Notes: generated by a model from the sequence alone, not told the origin. DNA of 64,000 nucleotides from Winogradskyella pacifica (GCF_013403915.1 NZ_JABFDI010000005.1:1-64000); one strand, 5' to 3'. Positions 26,034 to 36,157 are shown, counted from the first letter of the stretch. A program made the numbers and translations.

Positions 26034-26163
26034 GTTATTATTTTTTGAATAGAGCAAAAACCACTTACTTTGCGTTACTATTTGCTAGAAAACGAGGAAA
26101 ATTGAATAAAACGTAACATTTTTTATCGATTTTTCATACTTTTAATTAATCTAAAAGCTAATA

Positions 26164-27159
26164 ATGAGTAAAATCACAGCAGCAATTACAGCTGTCGGAG
26201 GCTATGTTCCTGAGTATGTTTTAACGAACAAAATCCTCGAAACAATGGTTGAGACCAATGATGAGTGGATCACATCAAGAACAGGCATAAAGGAGCGTCG
26301 AATTCTTAAAGAAGAAGGTAAAGGCACATCGTTTTTGGCCATAAAAGCGGCAGAAGACTTAATTCAAAAAAAAGGATTAGATCCTAAAGAAATTGATTTA
26401 GTTATTGTTTGTACTGCAACACCAGATATGAAAGCGGCTGCAACAGCTGCATATACAGCAACACAAATTGGAGCTGTAAATGCATTTTCGTACGACTTGG
26501 AAGCCGCATGTTCTAGCTTTCTTTACGGCATGTCTACAGCGACAGCTTATATAGAGGCCGGACGCTACAAAAAAGTTCTTTTAATAGGAGCGGATAAAAA
26601 TTCATCATTTATTAATTACGAAGACAGAGCAACCTGCATTATTTTTGGTGATGGAGCAGGAGCGGTTCTTTTTGAACCTAACGAAGAAGGTTTAGGTTTA
26701 CAAGATGAATTATTAAGAAGTAACGGCGAAGGTCGAGACTTTTTACAAGCAACTTACGGTGGTTCTTCTTATCCTATTAATAAAGATACTTTTAAAGAAG
26801 GTAAACATTATATTTTTCAGGATGGGAAAACAGTGTTTAAAAATGCTGTTTTTAATATGGCAGATGTCGCTGAAAAGGTTATGAAAAGAAATAACCTTAC
26901 CAACGCTGATATTTCATGGTTGGCAGCACACCAGGCTAATAAGCGTATTATTGATGCTACAGCCAATAGAATTGAATTAGAAAGTGATAAAGTAATGATG
27001 AATATTCAGAGGTACGGTAACACCACTTCTGCAACATTACCTTTATTATTATTCGACTACGAATCACAACTTAAAAAAGGTGATAAAATTATATTTGCTG
27101 CCTTTGGTGGTGGATTTACTTGGGGCTCAATTTATCTTAAGTGGGCTTATAACTCCTAA
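26164..27159 (+). CDS. fabH: Beta-ketoacyl-ACP synthase III
   Basis: A 331-residue thiolase-fold enzyme with the FabH catalytic triad Cys116 (LEAACSSFLYG), His256 (AAHQANKRI) and Asn286 (YGNTTSAT). It condenses acetyl-CoA or a branched acyl-CoA with malonyl-ACP to start fatty-acid synthesis. The GIKERR motif near residue 41 is typical. It is followed by accB and accC, so the initiation enzyme and two acetyl-CoA carboxylase subunits form one unit; accA and accD are elsewhere. Confidence 0.95.
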   Translation: MSKITAAITAVGGYVPEYVLTNKILETMVETNDEWITSRTGIKERRILKEEGKGTSFLAIKAAEDLIQKKGLDPKEIDLVIVCTATPDMKAAATAAYTATQIGAVNAFSYDLEAACSSFLYGMSTATAYIEAGRYKKVLLIGADKNSSFINYEDRATCIIFGDGAGAVLFEPNEEGLGLQDELLRSNGEGRDFLQATYGGSSYPINKDTFKEGKHYIFQDGKTVFKNAVFNMADVAEKVMKRNNLTNADISWLAAHQANKRIIDATANRIELESDKVMMNIQRYGNTTSATLPLLLFDYESQLKKGDKIIFAAFGGGFTWGSIYLKWAYNS

Positions 27160-27191
27160 TTAAAAAACTAACTAACAAAATATCTAAAATT

Positions 27192-27662
27192 ATGGATATA
27201 AAAGAAATTCAGAACTTAATTAAATTTGTTGCTAAATCTGGAGCAAGTGAGGTTAAGTTAGAAATGGATGATATTAAAATCACCATTAGAACTGGTTCAG
27301 AAAACGAGACAACATTTGTACAACAAATGCCAATGCAAGCTCCGGTAATGCAACAACAGATGCCAGCTCAACAAGCAGCTTCACCTGTACAAGAAGCGGC
27401 TGCACCTGCAGAAGACTCAAAATACATTACTATAAAATCTCCAATAATTGGTACATTTTATCGCAAGCCATCTCCAGACAAACCCGTTTTTGTTGAGGTT
27501 GGTACAGATATTAAAGAAGGAGATGTACTCTGTGTTATCGAAGCAATGAAATTATTTAACGAAATAGAATCAGAAATTTCTGGTAAAATCGTTAAAGTAC
27601 TTGTTGATGATTCGTCCCCAGTAGAGTTCGATCAGCCATTATTCTTGGTAGATCCATCATAA
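27192..27662 (+). CDS. accB: Biotin carboxyl carrier protein of acetyl-CoA carboxylase
   Basis: A 156-residue protein with an N-terminal dimerisation part, a Gln/Pro/Ala-rich flexible linker (about 44-74) and a C-terminal biotinyl domain (78-155). The biotin attachment site is Lys120 in EAMKLF. It carries CO2 from the biotin carboxylase, encoded 76 bases downstream, to the carboxyltransferase, giving malonyl-CoA for fatty-acid and polyketide synthesis. Confidence 0.96.
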   Translation: MDIKEIQNLIKFVAKSGASEVKLEMDDIKITIRTGSENETTFVQQMPMQAPVMQQQMPAQQAASPVQEAAAPAEDSKYITIKSPIIGTFYRKPSPDKPVFVEVGTDIKEGDVLCVIEAMKLFNEIESEISGKIVKVLVDDSSPVEFDQPLFLVDPS

Positions 27663-27738
27663 CCCGATTTAAAATTCCAAAGTATAATTTCTAAATTTAT
27701 AGGAATTTGGAATTTGAAATTTTAAATACATAAAAGTT

Positions 27739-29091
27739 ATGTTTAAAAAAATATTAATAGCCAATAGAGGGGAAATAGCGCTTAGAGTTATTAGAACCTG
27801 TAAGGAAATGGGCATACGAACGGTAGCTGTATACTCTACAGCAGATGCAGAAAGTCTTCATGTTAAGTTTGCAGATGAAGCTGTTTGTATTGGACCAGCG
27901 CCAAGTAGTGAGTCTTACCTTAAAATATCAAATATCATTGCAGCTGCAGAAATTACAAATGCAGATGCTATTCATCCTGGTTATGGATTTTTGTCTGAAA
28001 ACGCAAAATTCTCAAAAATATGTGAAGAGCATGGTATAAAATTCATAGGTGCGTCTGAAGATATGATTAACCGAATGGGTGACAAAGCCAATGCTAAAGC
28101 AACCATGAAAGCTGCCGGTGTACCTTGTGTTCCCGGAAGTGAAGGTATTATTGAAACCTTTGAAGATTGTGTAAGAGTTGCCAAGGAGACCGGTTATCCT
28201 GTAATGCTAAAAGCTTCTGCCGGTGGTGGTGGAAAAGGGATGCGTGCCGTTTGGAAACCAGAAGATCTTCAAAATGCATGGGAATCTGCGCGTTCAGAAT
28301 CTAAAGCAGCATTTGGTAATGATGATATGTATATGGAGAAACTCATAGAAGAGCCTCGCCATATCGAAATACAAATTGTTGGTGATTCTCGCGGAAAAGC
28401 TTGTCACTTATCAGAACGTGATTGTTCTATCCAAAGACGTCATCAAAAATTAACGGAAGAAGTGCCTTCTCCGTTTATGACAGATAAATTGAGAGCTAAA
28501 ATGGGTAAAGCTGCGGTTAAAGCTGCTGAATTCATTAAGTATGAAGGTGCTGGTACTGTAGAATTTCTAGTAGATAAACATCGTAATTTCTACTTTATGG
28601 AGATGAATACACGTATCCAAGTAGAACACCCAATTACAGAGCAAGTTATTGATTTCGATTTAATTAGAGAACAAATATTAGTTGCTGCAGGAGTGCCAAT
28701 TTCTGGAAAAAATTATACGCCTAAATTACATTCTATAGAATGTAGAATTAATGCTGAAGATCCGTTTAATGATTTTAGGCCTTCACCAGGAAAAATTACA
28801 ACATTGCATGCTCCGGGTGGACATGGAGTGCGTTTAGATACACATGTTTATGCTGGCTACACCATTCCGCCAAATTATGATTCTATGATTGCTAAGTTGA
28901 TTACAACGGCTCAAACTAGAGAAGAAGCAATAAATAAAATGAAGCGTGCATTAGATGAATTTGTGATTGAAGGTATTAAAACAACGATACCATTTCATAG
29001 ACAACTAATGGATCATCCAGAATATTTAGCTGGTAATTATACCACTAAGTTTATGGAAGACTTTAAGTTAGAAAAACAAATTGAAGACTAA
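27739..29091 (+). CDS. accC: Biotin carboxylase subunit of acetyl-CoA carboxylase
   Basis: A 450-residue enzyme of the ATP-grasp family: N-terminal domain ([18 protein letters not shown]), Gly-rich ATP lid at 162-168 (GGGGKGM), central catalytic segment with [15 protein letters not shown], and C-terminal biotin carboxylase domain (about 333-440). It uses ATP and bicarbonate to carboxylate the biotin on AccB. Length equals the E. coli enzyme. A terminator follows at 29096. Confidence 0.97.
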   Translation: MFKKILIANRGEIALRVIRTCKEMGIRTVAVYSTADAESLHVKFADEAVCIGPAPSSESYLKISNIIAAAEITNADAIHPGYGFLSENAKFSKICEEHGIKFIGASEDMINRMGDKANAKATMKAAGVPCVPGSEGIIETFEDCVRVAKETGYPVMLKASAGGGGKGMRAVWKPEDLQNAWESARSESKAAFGNDDMYMEKLIEEPRHIEIQIVGDSRGKACHLSERDCSIQRRHQKLTEEVPSPFMTDKLRAKMGKAAVKAAEFIKYEGAGTVEFLVDKHRNFYFMEMNTRIQVEHPITEQVIDFDLIREQILVAAGVPISGKNYTPKLHSIECRINAEDPFNDFRPSPGKITTLHAPGGHGVRLDTHVYAGYTIPPNYDSMIAKLITTAQTREEAINKMKRALDEFVIEGIKTTIPFHRQLMDHPEYLAGNYTTKFMEDFKLEKQIED

Positions 29092-29095
29092 AATT

Positions 29096-29125
29096 AAAAC
29101 CCAAATGTAAGTTTGGGTTTTTTTT
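29096..29125 (+). terminator. Terminator after accC
   Basis: A perfect 10-base stem AAAACCCAAA/TTTGGGTTTT (29096-29105 and 29112-29121), a 6-base loop and a T run, 4 bases after the stop codon. Confidence 0.92.
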
Positions 29126-29220
29126 GTACCATATACTATGTAAGAATCGCCTGTTTTTATAGGGTAACGAGTTTTTTAATATAAAAAACTTAACTTTATA
29201 AGCTATAAAAAAAGAAAATT

Positions 29221-31920
29221 ATGCTTAAGAATTACGTTTTAAAAATTACCACAATTATTATTGTGCTTTTTTCAATGGCTGCTCAAGGTCAAAACTCCTC
29301 TAAATTATGGACGCGTCTAAATGCTGAAAAAGCAAAACAATCCGAACAGATTTCAAGAAAAATAAATCTTAAATCTGAAAAATTTTTTCAACTAAAGATT
29401 GAACAATTAAAAACGAAACTTCAAACTATTGGTGATAGAGAAAATCCAGGAAATACGATTATTTCTTTTCCAAATTCAGATGGTGAACTAAGTCGATTTA
29501 AGGTTTTTGAAGCTTCAATTATGGAGCCAAAACTACAGGCTCAGTTTCCAAATATGAGATCTTATGCTGGTCAAGGGATCGATAATCCTACGGAAATAGT
29601 TAGGTTTAGTATTACGTCTAAAGGCCTTCACGCTATGTTTTTAGGAACATCTAATGGGACTCAGTTTATAGATCCATTTTCTAAAGTAGGGAATATATAC
29701 ACGGTTTATTCTAAACGAGATTTAACAGAAAGCGATTTTGAATTTCAGTGTGGTGTTATAGATGAAGATTTGGATTTAGATGCTAAAACGTTTAATGATC
29801 CTATAACTAAAAATGCTAGTGATGGTACTTTGAGAAATTATCGTACAGCTATAGCATGTACAGGAGAGTACGCAGCTTTTCATGGTGGAACGGTTGCTGG
29901 CGCAATGGCAGCGATAGTGACAACGATGACGAGAATAAATGGTATTTACGAAAGAGAATTATCAATTACAATGACCTTGGTGGCTAATAATGCTAATTTA
30001 GTTTATACTGATGCTGCAACTGACCCGTTTGATAATGACAATGGGAACTTGTTAATTCAACAAAGTCATAATCAAATTACCGCCCAAATTGGTACTGCTA
30101 ACTTTGATATAGGACATACATTTAGTACCAGTTCATCAGGAGGCTTAGCAAGTTTAGGATCTACTTGTGTTAATAGTAGAAAAGGTAGTGGTATTACTGG
30201 GTCTACACAACCAATTGGCGATGCTTACGATGTGGATTATGTGGCTCACGAACTAGGACATCAGTTTGGTGCACCACATACCTTTAATGGTACAGTGGGT
30301 AGTTGTTCAGGTGTAAATAGATCTTCTTCTTCAGCTTATGAACCGGGTAGTGGAACAACTATTATGGCCTATGCAGGTATTTGTGGTTCTGATAATATAC
30401 AAATTGGTAGCGATGCTTATTTTCATCAAAACAGTATAAACACAATATGGAATCATGTAACGAGTTCAGGTGCTTGTCCAGTAGATGCAGTACCAACAGG
30501 TAACACACAGCCTGTTGCAAACGCAGGTGCTAATTATATAATACCTCAAGGAACACCATATAAATTAAATGGAAATAATTCTAGTGATGTAGATGGTATG
30601 GAAACCTTAACTTATACATGGGAGCAGTACGATTTAGGGACTGCTGGATTACCAACTGAAACTACAACTACTGGTCCGTTAGTAAGATCTTTTGAAGGTA
30701 CTAATAATCCTGTCAGATACGTACCGAGATTAGAAGACATTTTAGTAAATGGTGGGACATCAACAACATGGGAAAAATTAGTAACTATTAGTCGTAATAT
30801 TAATTTTATGTTAACTGTTAGAGATAATGATGCTAGAGGTGGACAAACAGATTCAGATCAGATGACAGCAACAGTTACCACGGCAGCGGGTCCATTTGTA
30901 GTAACGTCCCAAAATGTAGATGGGGTAACTTGGGATGTAGGCACAACTCAAACGGTAACTTGGAATGTTGCGGGGACTACAGGTAATGGTGTTAATGAAG
31001 CAAATGTAAATATTCTATTAGCTACTGATGGTCAGAATTTTGATACGGTTTTAGCTTTAAATGTGCCAAATGATGGTTCACATGATATTACAGTACCAGA
31101 TGTAGCGTCTTCTAGCAATAGAATAATGGTAGAAGCAGCAAACGGAATATTCTTTAATGTCAATAACGAAAATATAGCTATTGGAGTTGCCATAACTTGT
31201 GATACCTACAGTGCGAGTGGTGATAATATTGGAGTAAGTATCGCAGATGGAACAGGTTCAACTACGCCTATAAATGGTCCTGTATTACAACGTACGCTTA
31301 ACGTTCCAGATAATTTTACTATTGAGTCTCTTAAATTAAATATAGATGTAGATCATACTTTTGTAGGTGATTTATTAGTACAGTTATTACACCCAGATGG
31401 CGTTACGGAGGCCGTTATTTGGTCAGGAAATTGCTCAAGCAGCGATGATATACTCATTGAATTTGAAGATGGTGCATCTACAATAGATTGTAGCGCTACA
31501 GGCAGTGGGAATACGTATAGCCCGGTTGAACCATTATCTATATTTGAAGGTTTAGATTCTCAGGGAGATTGGAGAATTCTTATCGCTGATTTCTATTCTG
31601 GCGATACAGGGATATTGCAAAATTGGTCATTAGAATTTTGTTCAGAGTCTCTAAGTGTTGATGATAACGAATTAGATCAATTAAGTATTTATCCAAATCC
31701 AAATAACGGGGAGTTTAATATTCAGTTTAATCCAAAATCTGGAGAAGACGTTTCTGTCGCTGTTTATGATATTAGAGGCCGATCAATTTATACGAAAAGC
31801 TTTCAAAATACAGGTAGATTTGAAGAAATAATTCAGCTTAATAATGCACAATCGGGTGTTTACTTATTAACTATTGTAGATGGTGCACAAAAAGTGACTA
31901 AGAAAATTATAGTAGATTAA
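29221..31920 (+). CDS. Secreted reprolysin-like zinc metalloprotease with P domain and T9SS tail
   Basis: An 899-residue extracellular protease: signal peptide (about 1-24), N-terminal propeptide (about 25-205), a metzincin catalytic domain with the extended zinc motif HELGHQFGAPH (His343, His347, His353; Glu344 catalytic), a beta-rich middle part with PQGTPYKLNGNNSSDVDG (PKD/cadherin-like), a proprotein-convertase P domain (about 660-807, VDHTFVGDLLVQLLHPDG), and a C-terminal type A sorting domain (about 822-899: LSIYPNPNNGEFNIQF, VYDIRGR, VKTKKIIV-like end). It should cross the outer membrane by T9SS and act on proteins outside the cell. Cys-rich stretches in the catalytic domain may form disulfides. 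Confidence 0.92.
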   Translation: MLKNYVLKITTIIIVLFSMAAQGQNSSKLWTRLNAEKAKQSEQISRKINLKSEKFFQLKIEQLKTKLQTIGDRENPGNTIISFPNSDGELSRFKVFEASIMEPKLQAQFPNMRSYAGQGIDNPTEIVRFSITSKGLHAMFLGTSNGTQFIDPFSKVGNIYTVYSKRDLTESDFEFQCGVIDEDLDLDAKTFNDPITKNASDGTLRNYRTAIACTGEYAAFHGGTVAGAMAAIVTTMTRINGIYERELSITMTLVANNANLVYTDAATDPFDNDNGNLLIQQSHNQITAQIGTANFDIGHTFSTSSSGGLASLGSTCVNSRKGSGITGSTQPIGDAYDVDYVAHELGHQFGAPHTFNGTVGSCSGVNRSSSSAYEPGSGTTIMAYAGICGSDNIQIGSDAYFHQNSINTIWNHVTSSGACPVDAVPTGNTQPVANAGANYIIPQGTPYKLNGNNSSDVDGMETLTYTWEQYDLGTAGLPTETTTTGPLVRSFEGTNNPVRYVPRLEDILVNGGTSTTWEKLVTISRNINFMLTVRDNDARGGQTDSDQMTATVTTAAGPFVVTSQNVDGVTWDVGTTQTVTWNVAGTTGNGVNEANVNILLATDGQNFDTVLALNVPNDGSHDITVPDVASSSNRIMVEAANGIFFNVNNENIAIGVAITCDTYSASGDNIGVSIADGTGSTTPINGPVLQRTLNVPDNFTIESLKLNIDVDHTFVGDLLVQLLHPDGVTEAVIWSGNCSSSDDILIEFEDGASTIDCSATGSGNTYSPVEPLSIFEGLDSQGDWRILIADFYSGDTGILQNWSLEFCSESLSVDDNELDQLSIYPNPNNGEFNIQFNPKSGEDVSVAVYDIRGRSIYTKSFQNTGRFEEIIQLNNAQSGVYLLTIVDGAQKVTKKIIVD

Positions 31921-31939
31921 GAATATAATTTATTAATTT

Positions 31940-31967
31940 AAAAGCTCCTAAATCAGGAGCTTTTTTT
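31940..31967 (+). terminator. Terminator after the metalloprotease gene
   Basis: A perfect 10-base stem AAAAGCTCCT/AGGAGCTTTT (31940-31949 and 31955-31964), a 5-base loop and a T run to 31967. The next gene begins only 6 bases after the T run. Confidence 0.9.
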
Positions 31968-31972
31968 ATGCT

Positions 31973-33088
31973 ATGAATTTATCATATTGGGAAATAAAAA
32001 ACTGGCTAACTAACATTGATTATACAATTGTTGGTAGCGGCATTGTAGGCCTTAATTGCGCTTTACAACTAAAACAACGATTTCCAGATGCTAAGATTTT
32101 AATTCTTGAAAAAGGAATGCTTCCACAAGGAGCGAGTACTAAAAATGCAGGTTTCGCATGCTTTGGAAGTTTAAGTGAAATTATTGACGACTTAAATCAC
32201 CATTCGGAAATTGAGGTATTGGATTTAATTAAAAAACGAATCGATGGATTGCAATTACTTCGTAAAACTCTAGGCGATGAAGCTATCGGTTATCAAAACC
32301 TCGGAGGTTATGAGTTGTTTTTAGATTCTGATGACACTTTATTTAATTCATGCATTGATAGGCAGGAATATATCAATCAATTTTTACAGCCACTATTTAA
32401 TACCAAAGTGTTTTCCTTCAAAGAAAACAATCTCGGCTTTAAAAACATAAAATCGAAATATTGTTTTAATTCATTTGAAGGTCAGATTGATACTGGTAAA
32501 ATGATGAATGCTCTATTGTATAAAGTGCAATCTTTAGGAATAAAAATATTGAATAATTGTACTGTTGAAACCTTCTCAGAAGATTTAAATTCAGTGAAAC
32601 TAAACACTAATCAATTTGAACTTTCAACCCAGAAACTTTTTATAGCTACAAACGGCTTTGCTAAACAATTCAATATCCCCGAAGTTCAGCCAGCAAGAGC
32701 ACAAGTTTTAATTACTAAACCTATTGAGAATTTACCTATTAGAGGAACATTCCATTTAGACGAAGGGTATTATTATTTTAGAAATATAGACAACAGAATC
32801 TTGTTGGGTGGAGGTCGAAATCTAGATTTTAAAACCGAAGCGACCACAACATTCGGTGAAACAGAAATCATTCAAAATAAACTTCAAGAACTTTTAAAAA
32901 CCACTATTTTACCACAGACTAATTTTGAAATTGATCATCGTTGGAGTGGCATAATGGGAGTCGGTAAACAGAAAAAAGCAATCGTAAAACAATTATCAAA
33001 CCATACGTATTGCGGAGTGCGTTTAGGTGGAATGGGAATTGCAATCGGTAGTACAATGGGTAAACAGTTAGCTCAATTATTAGATTAA
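31973..33088 (+). CDS. FAD-dependent oxidoreductase (D-amino-acid oxidase/DAO family)
   Basis: A 371-residue flavoenzyme with a Rossmann FAD motif at 17-26 (YTIVGSGIVG), the DAO motif STKNAGFACFGS after the second strand, and a C-terminal GVRLGGMGIAIGSTMG. DAO-family enzymes oxidise amines such as glycine, sarcosine or D-amino acids; the substrate is not clear. The start lies directly after a terminator, so its promoter must lie inside or before that hairpin, or it depends on readthrough. mtgA starts 3 bases after its stop, so the two are probably co-transcribed. Confidence 0.85.
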   Translation: MNLSYWEIKNWLTNIDYTIVGSGIVGLNCALQLKQRFPDAKILILEKGMLPQGASTKNAGFACFGSLSEIIDDLNHHSEIEVLDLIKKRIDGLQLLRKTLGDEAIGYQNLGGYELFLDSDDTLFNSCIDRQEYINQFLQPLFNTKVFSFKENNLGFKNIKSKYCFNSFEGQIDTGKMMNALLYKVQSLGIKILNNCTVETFSEDLNSVKLNTNQFELSTQKLFIATNGFAKQFNIPEVQPARAQVLITKPIENLPIRGTFHLDEGYYYFRNIDNRILLGGGRNLDFKTEATTTFGETEIIQNKLQELLKTTILPQTNFEIDHRWSGIMGVGKQKKAIVKQLSNHTYCGVRLGGMGIAIGSTMGKQLAQLLD

Positions 33089-33091
33089 TTT

Positions 33092-33769
33092 ATGAAAAGA
33101 TTATTTCGGTTTTTAATAAAAATCCTTTTATGGTTTGTTGCGCTTTCTATAGGTTTGGTGTTTCTATTTAAATACGTTCCTGTTCCTGTAACACCTTTGA
33201 TGGTTATTAGATATACAGAAAGTGAAGAAGCCTCTAAAATGTGGAAACACGATTGGGTGTCCATAGATAAAATATCTAAAAACTTACAGTTAGCTGCTAT
33301 TTGTAGTGAGGATCAAAAGTTTTTAGACCATAGCGGTTTTGATGTCGAAGCCATTGAAAAAGCCTATGAACACAACAAAAAAGGTAAACGTATTAAGGGA
33401 GGAAGTACTATAAGTCAGCAGACGGCAAAGAATGTTTTTTTATGGCCAGATCGCAGCTGGTTACGTAAAGGCTTAGAAACCTATTTTACGTTTTTAATTG
33501 AAACCATTTGGAGTAAAGAACGCATTCTCGAAGTATATCTAAACAGTATTGAAATGGGACCGGGCATTTATGGTGCTGAAGCAGCATCAAAGTATTGGTT
33601 TAAAAAATCAGCATCAAATTTAGACGCTTATGAGGCCGCAGCAATCGTTTCAGTATTACCTAATCCAAGAAATTATCGGGCAAATCCGGCCTCGGTATAT
33701 ATTCAAAACCGAAAACAGTGGATTGTAAAACAAATGAGGTTCTACGGAAAATTAGACTTAAAGAAGTAA
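33092..33769 (+). CDS. mtgA: Monofunctional peptidoglycan glycosyltransferase
   Basis: A 225-residue GT51 enzyme with one N-terminal membrane helix (about 8-27). The catalytic Glu73 lies in SEDQKFLDH, and the other GT51 motifs GGSTISQQTAKN, ERILEVYLNSIEMG and GAEAASKYWF are intact. It polymerises lipid II into glycan strands on the periplasmic face. No transpeptidase domain is present. The gene lies between a DAO-family flavoprotein and a Gre-like protein with 2-3 base gaps, so all three appear to form an operon. Confidence 0.94.
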   Translation: MKRLFRFLIKILLWFVALSIGLVFLFKYVPVPVTPLMVIRYTESEEASKMWKHDWVSIDKISKNLQLAAICSEDQKFLDHSGFDVEAIEKAYEHNKKGKRIKGGSTISQQTAKNVFLWPDRSWLRKGLETYFTFLIETIWSKERILEVYLNSIEMGPGIYGAEAASKYWFKKSASNLDAYEAAAIVSVLPNPRNYRANPASVYIQNRKQWIVKQMRFYGKLDLKK

Positions 33770-33771
33770 AA

Positions 33772-34221
33772 ATGACTATAAAAGATGAATTATATAAGTC
33801 CTGTTTAAAGTTTGTTAACGACCGTTTATTAACGGTTCAAAACACTATTTTAGACATCCAAAATTCCTTACAATCTGAAACCAAAAGTAGCGCTGGAGAT
33901 AAGCATGAAACAGGCAGAGCGATGTTGCAATTAGAACGTGAAAAAGCAGGTCATCAATTATCTGAAATTGAAAAACAAAAAGAAATTCTTCAGAACATTA
34001 ATACAGCATCTAAGCATCAAAGAGTCGCATTTGGAAGTGTGGTGTTCACATCAAAAGCCAATTATTTCATAGCTATTAGTGCGGGTGAAATCAGTTTAAA
34101 AGATTATAAAATTTATGCCATTTCTGCAGCAACACCAATGGCCCAATTATTACTTTCAAAATCTGTTGGTGATACAGTTCAATTTAGAGATGATGTGTTT
34201 ACAATTACTAAAATTGAATAG
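33772..34221 (+). CDS. GreA/GreB C-terminal-like protein
   Basis: A 149-residue protein: N-terminal helical part (about 1-85) with SSAGDKHETGRAMLQLEREK, then a C-terminal FKBP-like domain in which ISAATPMAQLLLSKSVGDTV matches the transcript-cleavage factor GreA C-terminus (SP-ARALIGKxxGD pattern). The N-terminal part is not the acidic-tipped Gre coiled coil in any obvious way. Orthologues in Flavobacteria are sometimes mislabelled 3-oxoacyl-ACP synthase; nothing here supports that. It may bind the RNA polymerase secondary channel. The ATG at 33772 lies 2 bases after the mtgA stop; an upstream extension to 33718 overlaps mtgA and is not needed. Confidence 0.75.
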   Translation: MTIKDELYKSCLKFVNDRLLTVQNTILDIQNSLQSETKSSAGDKHETGRAMLQLEREKAGHQLSEIEKQKEILQNINTASKHQRVAFGSVVFTSKANYFIAISAGEISLKDYKIYAISAATPMAQLLLSKSVGDTVQFRDDVFTITKIE

Positions 34222-34316
34222 TAAACGTTAAACTCGTTTTATTGTTTTCTTTTCTAACGTAACTTAACAATATGTATATTAGAACGAAGAACTTTGTGTT
34301 TTACTAAAAGCTTTAA

Positions 34317-35450
34317 ATGAAGAAAAAAGACTTTGATGTTATCGTTATTGGTGGTGGATTAGCCGGATTAACAAGTGCAATTCATTTAGCGAAATCTAAA
34401 TTAGAAGTCTTACTCATTGAGAAAAATGAGTATCCAAAACATAAGGTTTGCGGAGAGTATGTATCTAACGAAGTATTGCCTTATTTAGAATTTTTAGGTT
34501 TCAATCCTTTTGAATTCGGTGCAAAACAAATTTCTAATTTCGAATTAACCACACATAACAATAAAAAGATTGTAGCTAATTTACCGCTTGGAGGTTTTGG
34601 AATGAGTCGCTATGAGATGGATTTTCAACTGTATCAATTAGCTATTAAAAACGGTGTTTCCGTGTTTCAAGATTCTGTAGTCAATGTAAATTTTGAAGCA
34701 GACAATTTTCAAATCGAAACAAAAACGAATCAAAGTTTTCAAGCAAGAATAGTTATTGGAGCCTATGGCAAACGCTCAAATTTAGATATTCAGTTTGATA
34801 GAAAATTCATTAAAAAGAAGTCACCATATTTAGGAGTTAAAATTCATGTTTCAGGAGATTTCCCTGATGATAAGGTCGCATTGCATAATTTTAAAGGGGG
34901 TTACTGTGGTGTTTCAAAAGTGGAAAACAACCATATTAACTTGTGTTACATTACTAATTTTGAAGCTTTCAAAACCTACAAAGACATTGCAACATTTCAA
35001 GAAGAAGTACTTTTTAAAAATTCCGAATTAAAGACACTTTTTAAGACTACAATATCACAATTTGAAAAGCCAATAACCATAAGTCAAATTTCTTTCGAAA
35101 CGAAACAACCTGTAGAAAATCATATCATAATGTGTGGAGATACAGCAGGTATGATTCATCCGTTATGCGGAAATGGTATGGGAATGGCAATTAGAAGTGC
35201 GCAATTAGCATCTGAATTGATTATTGATTACCTTCAAGGAAAAATTGCATCACGCCAAAGATTAGAATATCTATATACCAAACGTTGGAGAAAAACATTT
35301 GGATTACGATTAAAAGTAGGTCACAGTATCGCTTATTTATTTAGACAAGATTGGTTGGCGCCAAAATTGTTATCAGTATTGCGATGGTTTCCGTTTTTAA
35401 TGCCAATGATTATTAAAATGACACACGGTAAACCTATGAAAGTGAAATGA
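34317..35450 (+). CDS. FAD-dependent oxidoreductase of the geranylgeranyl reductase/aromatic hydroxylase type
   Basis: A 377-residue flavoprotein with FAD motif GGGLAG at 12-17, a conserved Cys45 in KVCGEYVS, and the second FAD motif GDTAGMIHPLCGNGMGMA near residue 278. These features fit the geranylgeranyl reductase-related family, close to p-hydroxybenzoate hydroxylases, so it could hydroxylate an aromatic ring or reduce a double bond. It is the first gene of the polyketide cluster and overlaps the methyltransferase by four bases (ATGA), indicating coupling. In the known alkylresorcinol/alkylquinone clusters (srsABC of Streptomyces) a flavoprotein hydroxylase accompanies the type III synthase and a methyltransferase. 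Confidence 0.85.
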   Translation: MKKKDFDVIVIGGGLAGLTSAIHLAKSKLEVLLIEKNEYPKHKVCGEYVSNEVLPYLEFLGFNPFEFGAKQISNFELTTHNNKKIVANLPLGGFGMSRYEMDFQLYQLAIKNGVSVFQDSVVNVNFEADNFQIETKTNQSFQARIVIGAYGKRSNLDIQFDRKFIKKKSPYLGVKIHVSGDFPDDKVALHNFKGGYCGVSKVENNHINLCYITNFEAFKTYKDIATFQEEVLFKNSELKTLFKTTISQFEKPITISQISFETKQPVENHIIMCGDTAGMIHPLCGNGMGMAIRSAQLASELIIDYLQGKIASRQRLEYLYTKRWRKTFGLRLKVGHSIAYLFRQDWLAPKLLSVLRWFPFLMPMIIKMTHGKPMKVK

Positions 35451-36157
35451 GCTTATTTTTAGATACCAAATTAAGAAGTAACAAAACCGAAATCATGGAC
35501 GATTTTTCTCTTAAGGGAGAATTGCTTCGTGATACTTTGAATAAACTCGGTAAGATTAACAAATGGTTGGGTGGCAATCGGGTAACCTTAGATGGAATTG
35601 CACAACTTTTAAAAAATCAACCTAAAGATAAAACCTACACCATTATAGATTTAGGTTGTGGTCATGGAGATATCTTAAGGTTAGTAGCAAATTATGGAAG
35701 AAAGCATCAGTACAATTTTAAATTAATTGGAATAGATGCTAATGCAGATGCTATTGCTTATGCTAACGAATTGTCAACTGATTTTCCAGAATTAAGCTTT
35801 GAAAGCATTGATGTTTTTTCAGATCAATTTGAAGTTTTAGAGTTTGATATTGCTTTAACCACTTTGTTTTTGCATCATTTTAAGGATAAGGATATTTTAA
35901 GTTTATTGAAGCGTCTTTCAAAAAATGCTAACTTAGGAATAGTAGTCAACGATTTACAGCGTAGTAAAATAGCTTATAGATTATTTCAATTATTAGGATT
36001 AACAATTTCCAACGATATGATAGTTGAGGACGGATTAACTTCAATTTTAAGAGCGTTTAGCCGAAAGGATTTGGAAAATTATTCTAATACATTACATCTA
36101 AAATCAGAGATTCGTTGGCAATGGGCTTTTCGTTATCAATGGCTTATTCGAAGTTGA
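35447..36157 (+). CDS. Class I SAM-dependent methyltransferase
   Basis: A 236-residue Rossmann methyltransferase with motif I IIDLGCGHGD (68-75), an acidic residue ending the second strand (LIGIDAN), and the third-strand LTTLFLHHF segment. The N-terminal helical part (1-60) is like that of O- or C-methyltransferases acting on polyketides and quinones. Translation is coupled to the flavoprotein gene and it precedes the type III polyketide synthase by 58 bases. In this context it is likely to methylate the polyketide product; the atom methylated cannot be told. Confidence 0.85.
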   Translation: MSLFLDTKLRSNKTEIMDDFSLKGELLRDTLNKLGKINKWLGGNRVTLDGIAQLLKNQPKDKTYTIIDLGCGHGDILRLVANYGRKHQYNFKLIGIDANADAIAYANELSTDFPELSFESIDVFSDQFEVLEFDIALTTLFLHHFKDKDILSLLKRLSKNANLGIVVNDLQRSKIAYRLFQLLGLTISNDMIVEDGLTSILRAFSRKDLENYSNTLHLKSEIRWQWAFRYQWLIRS

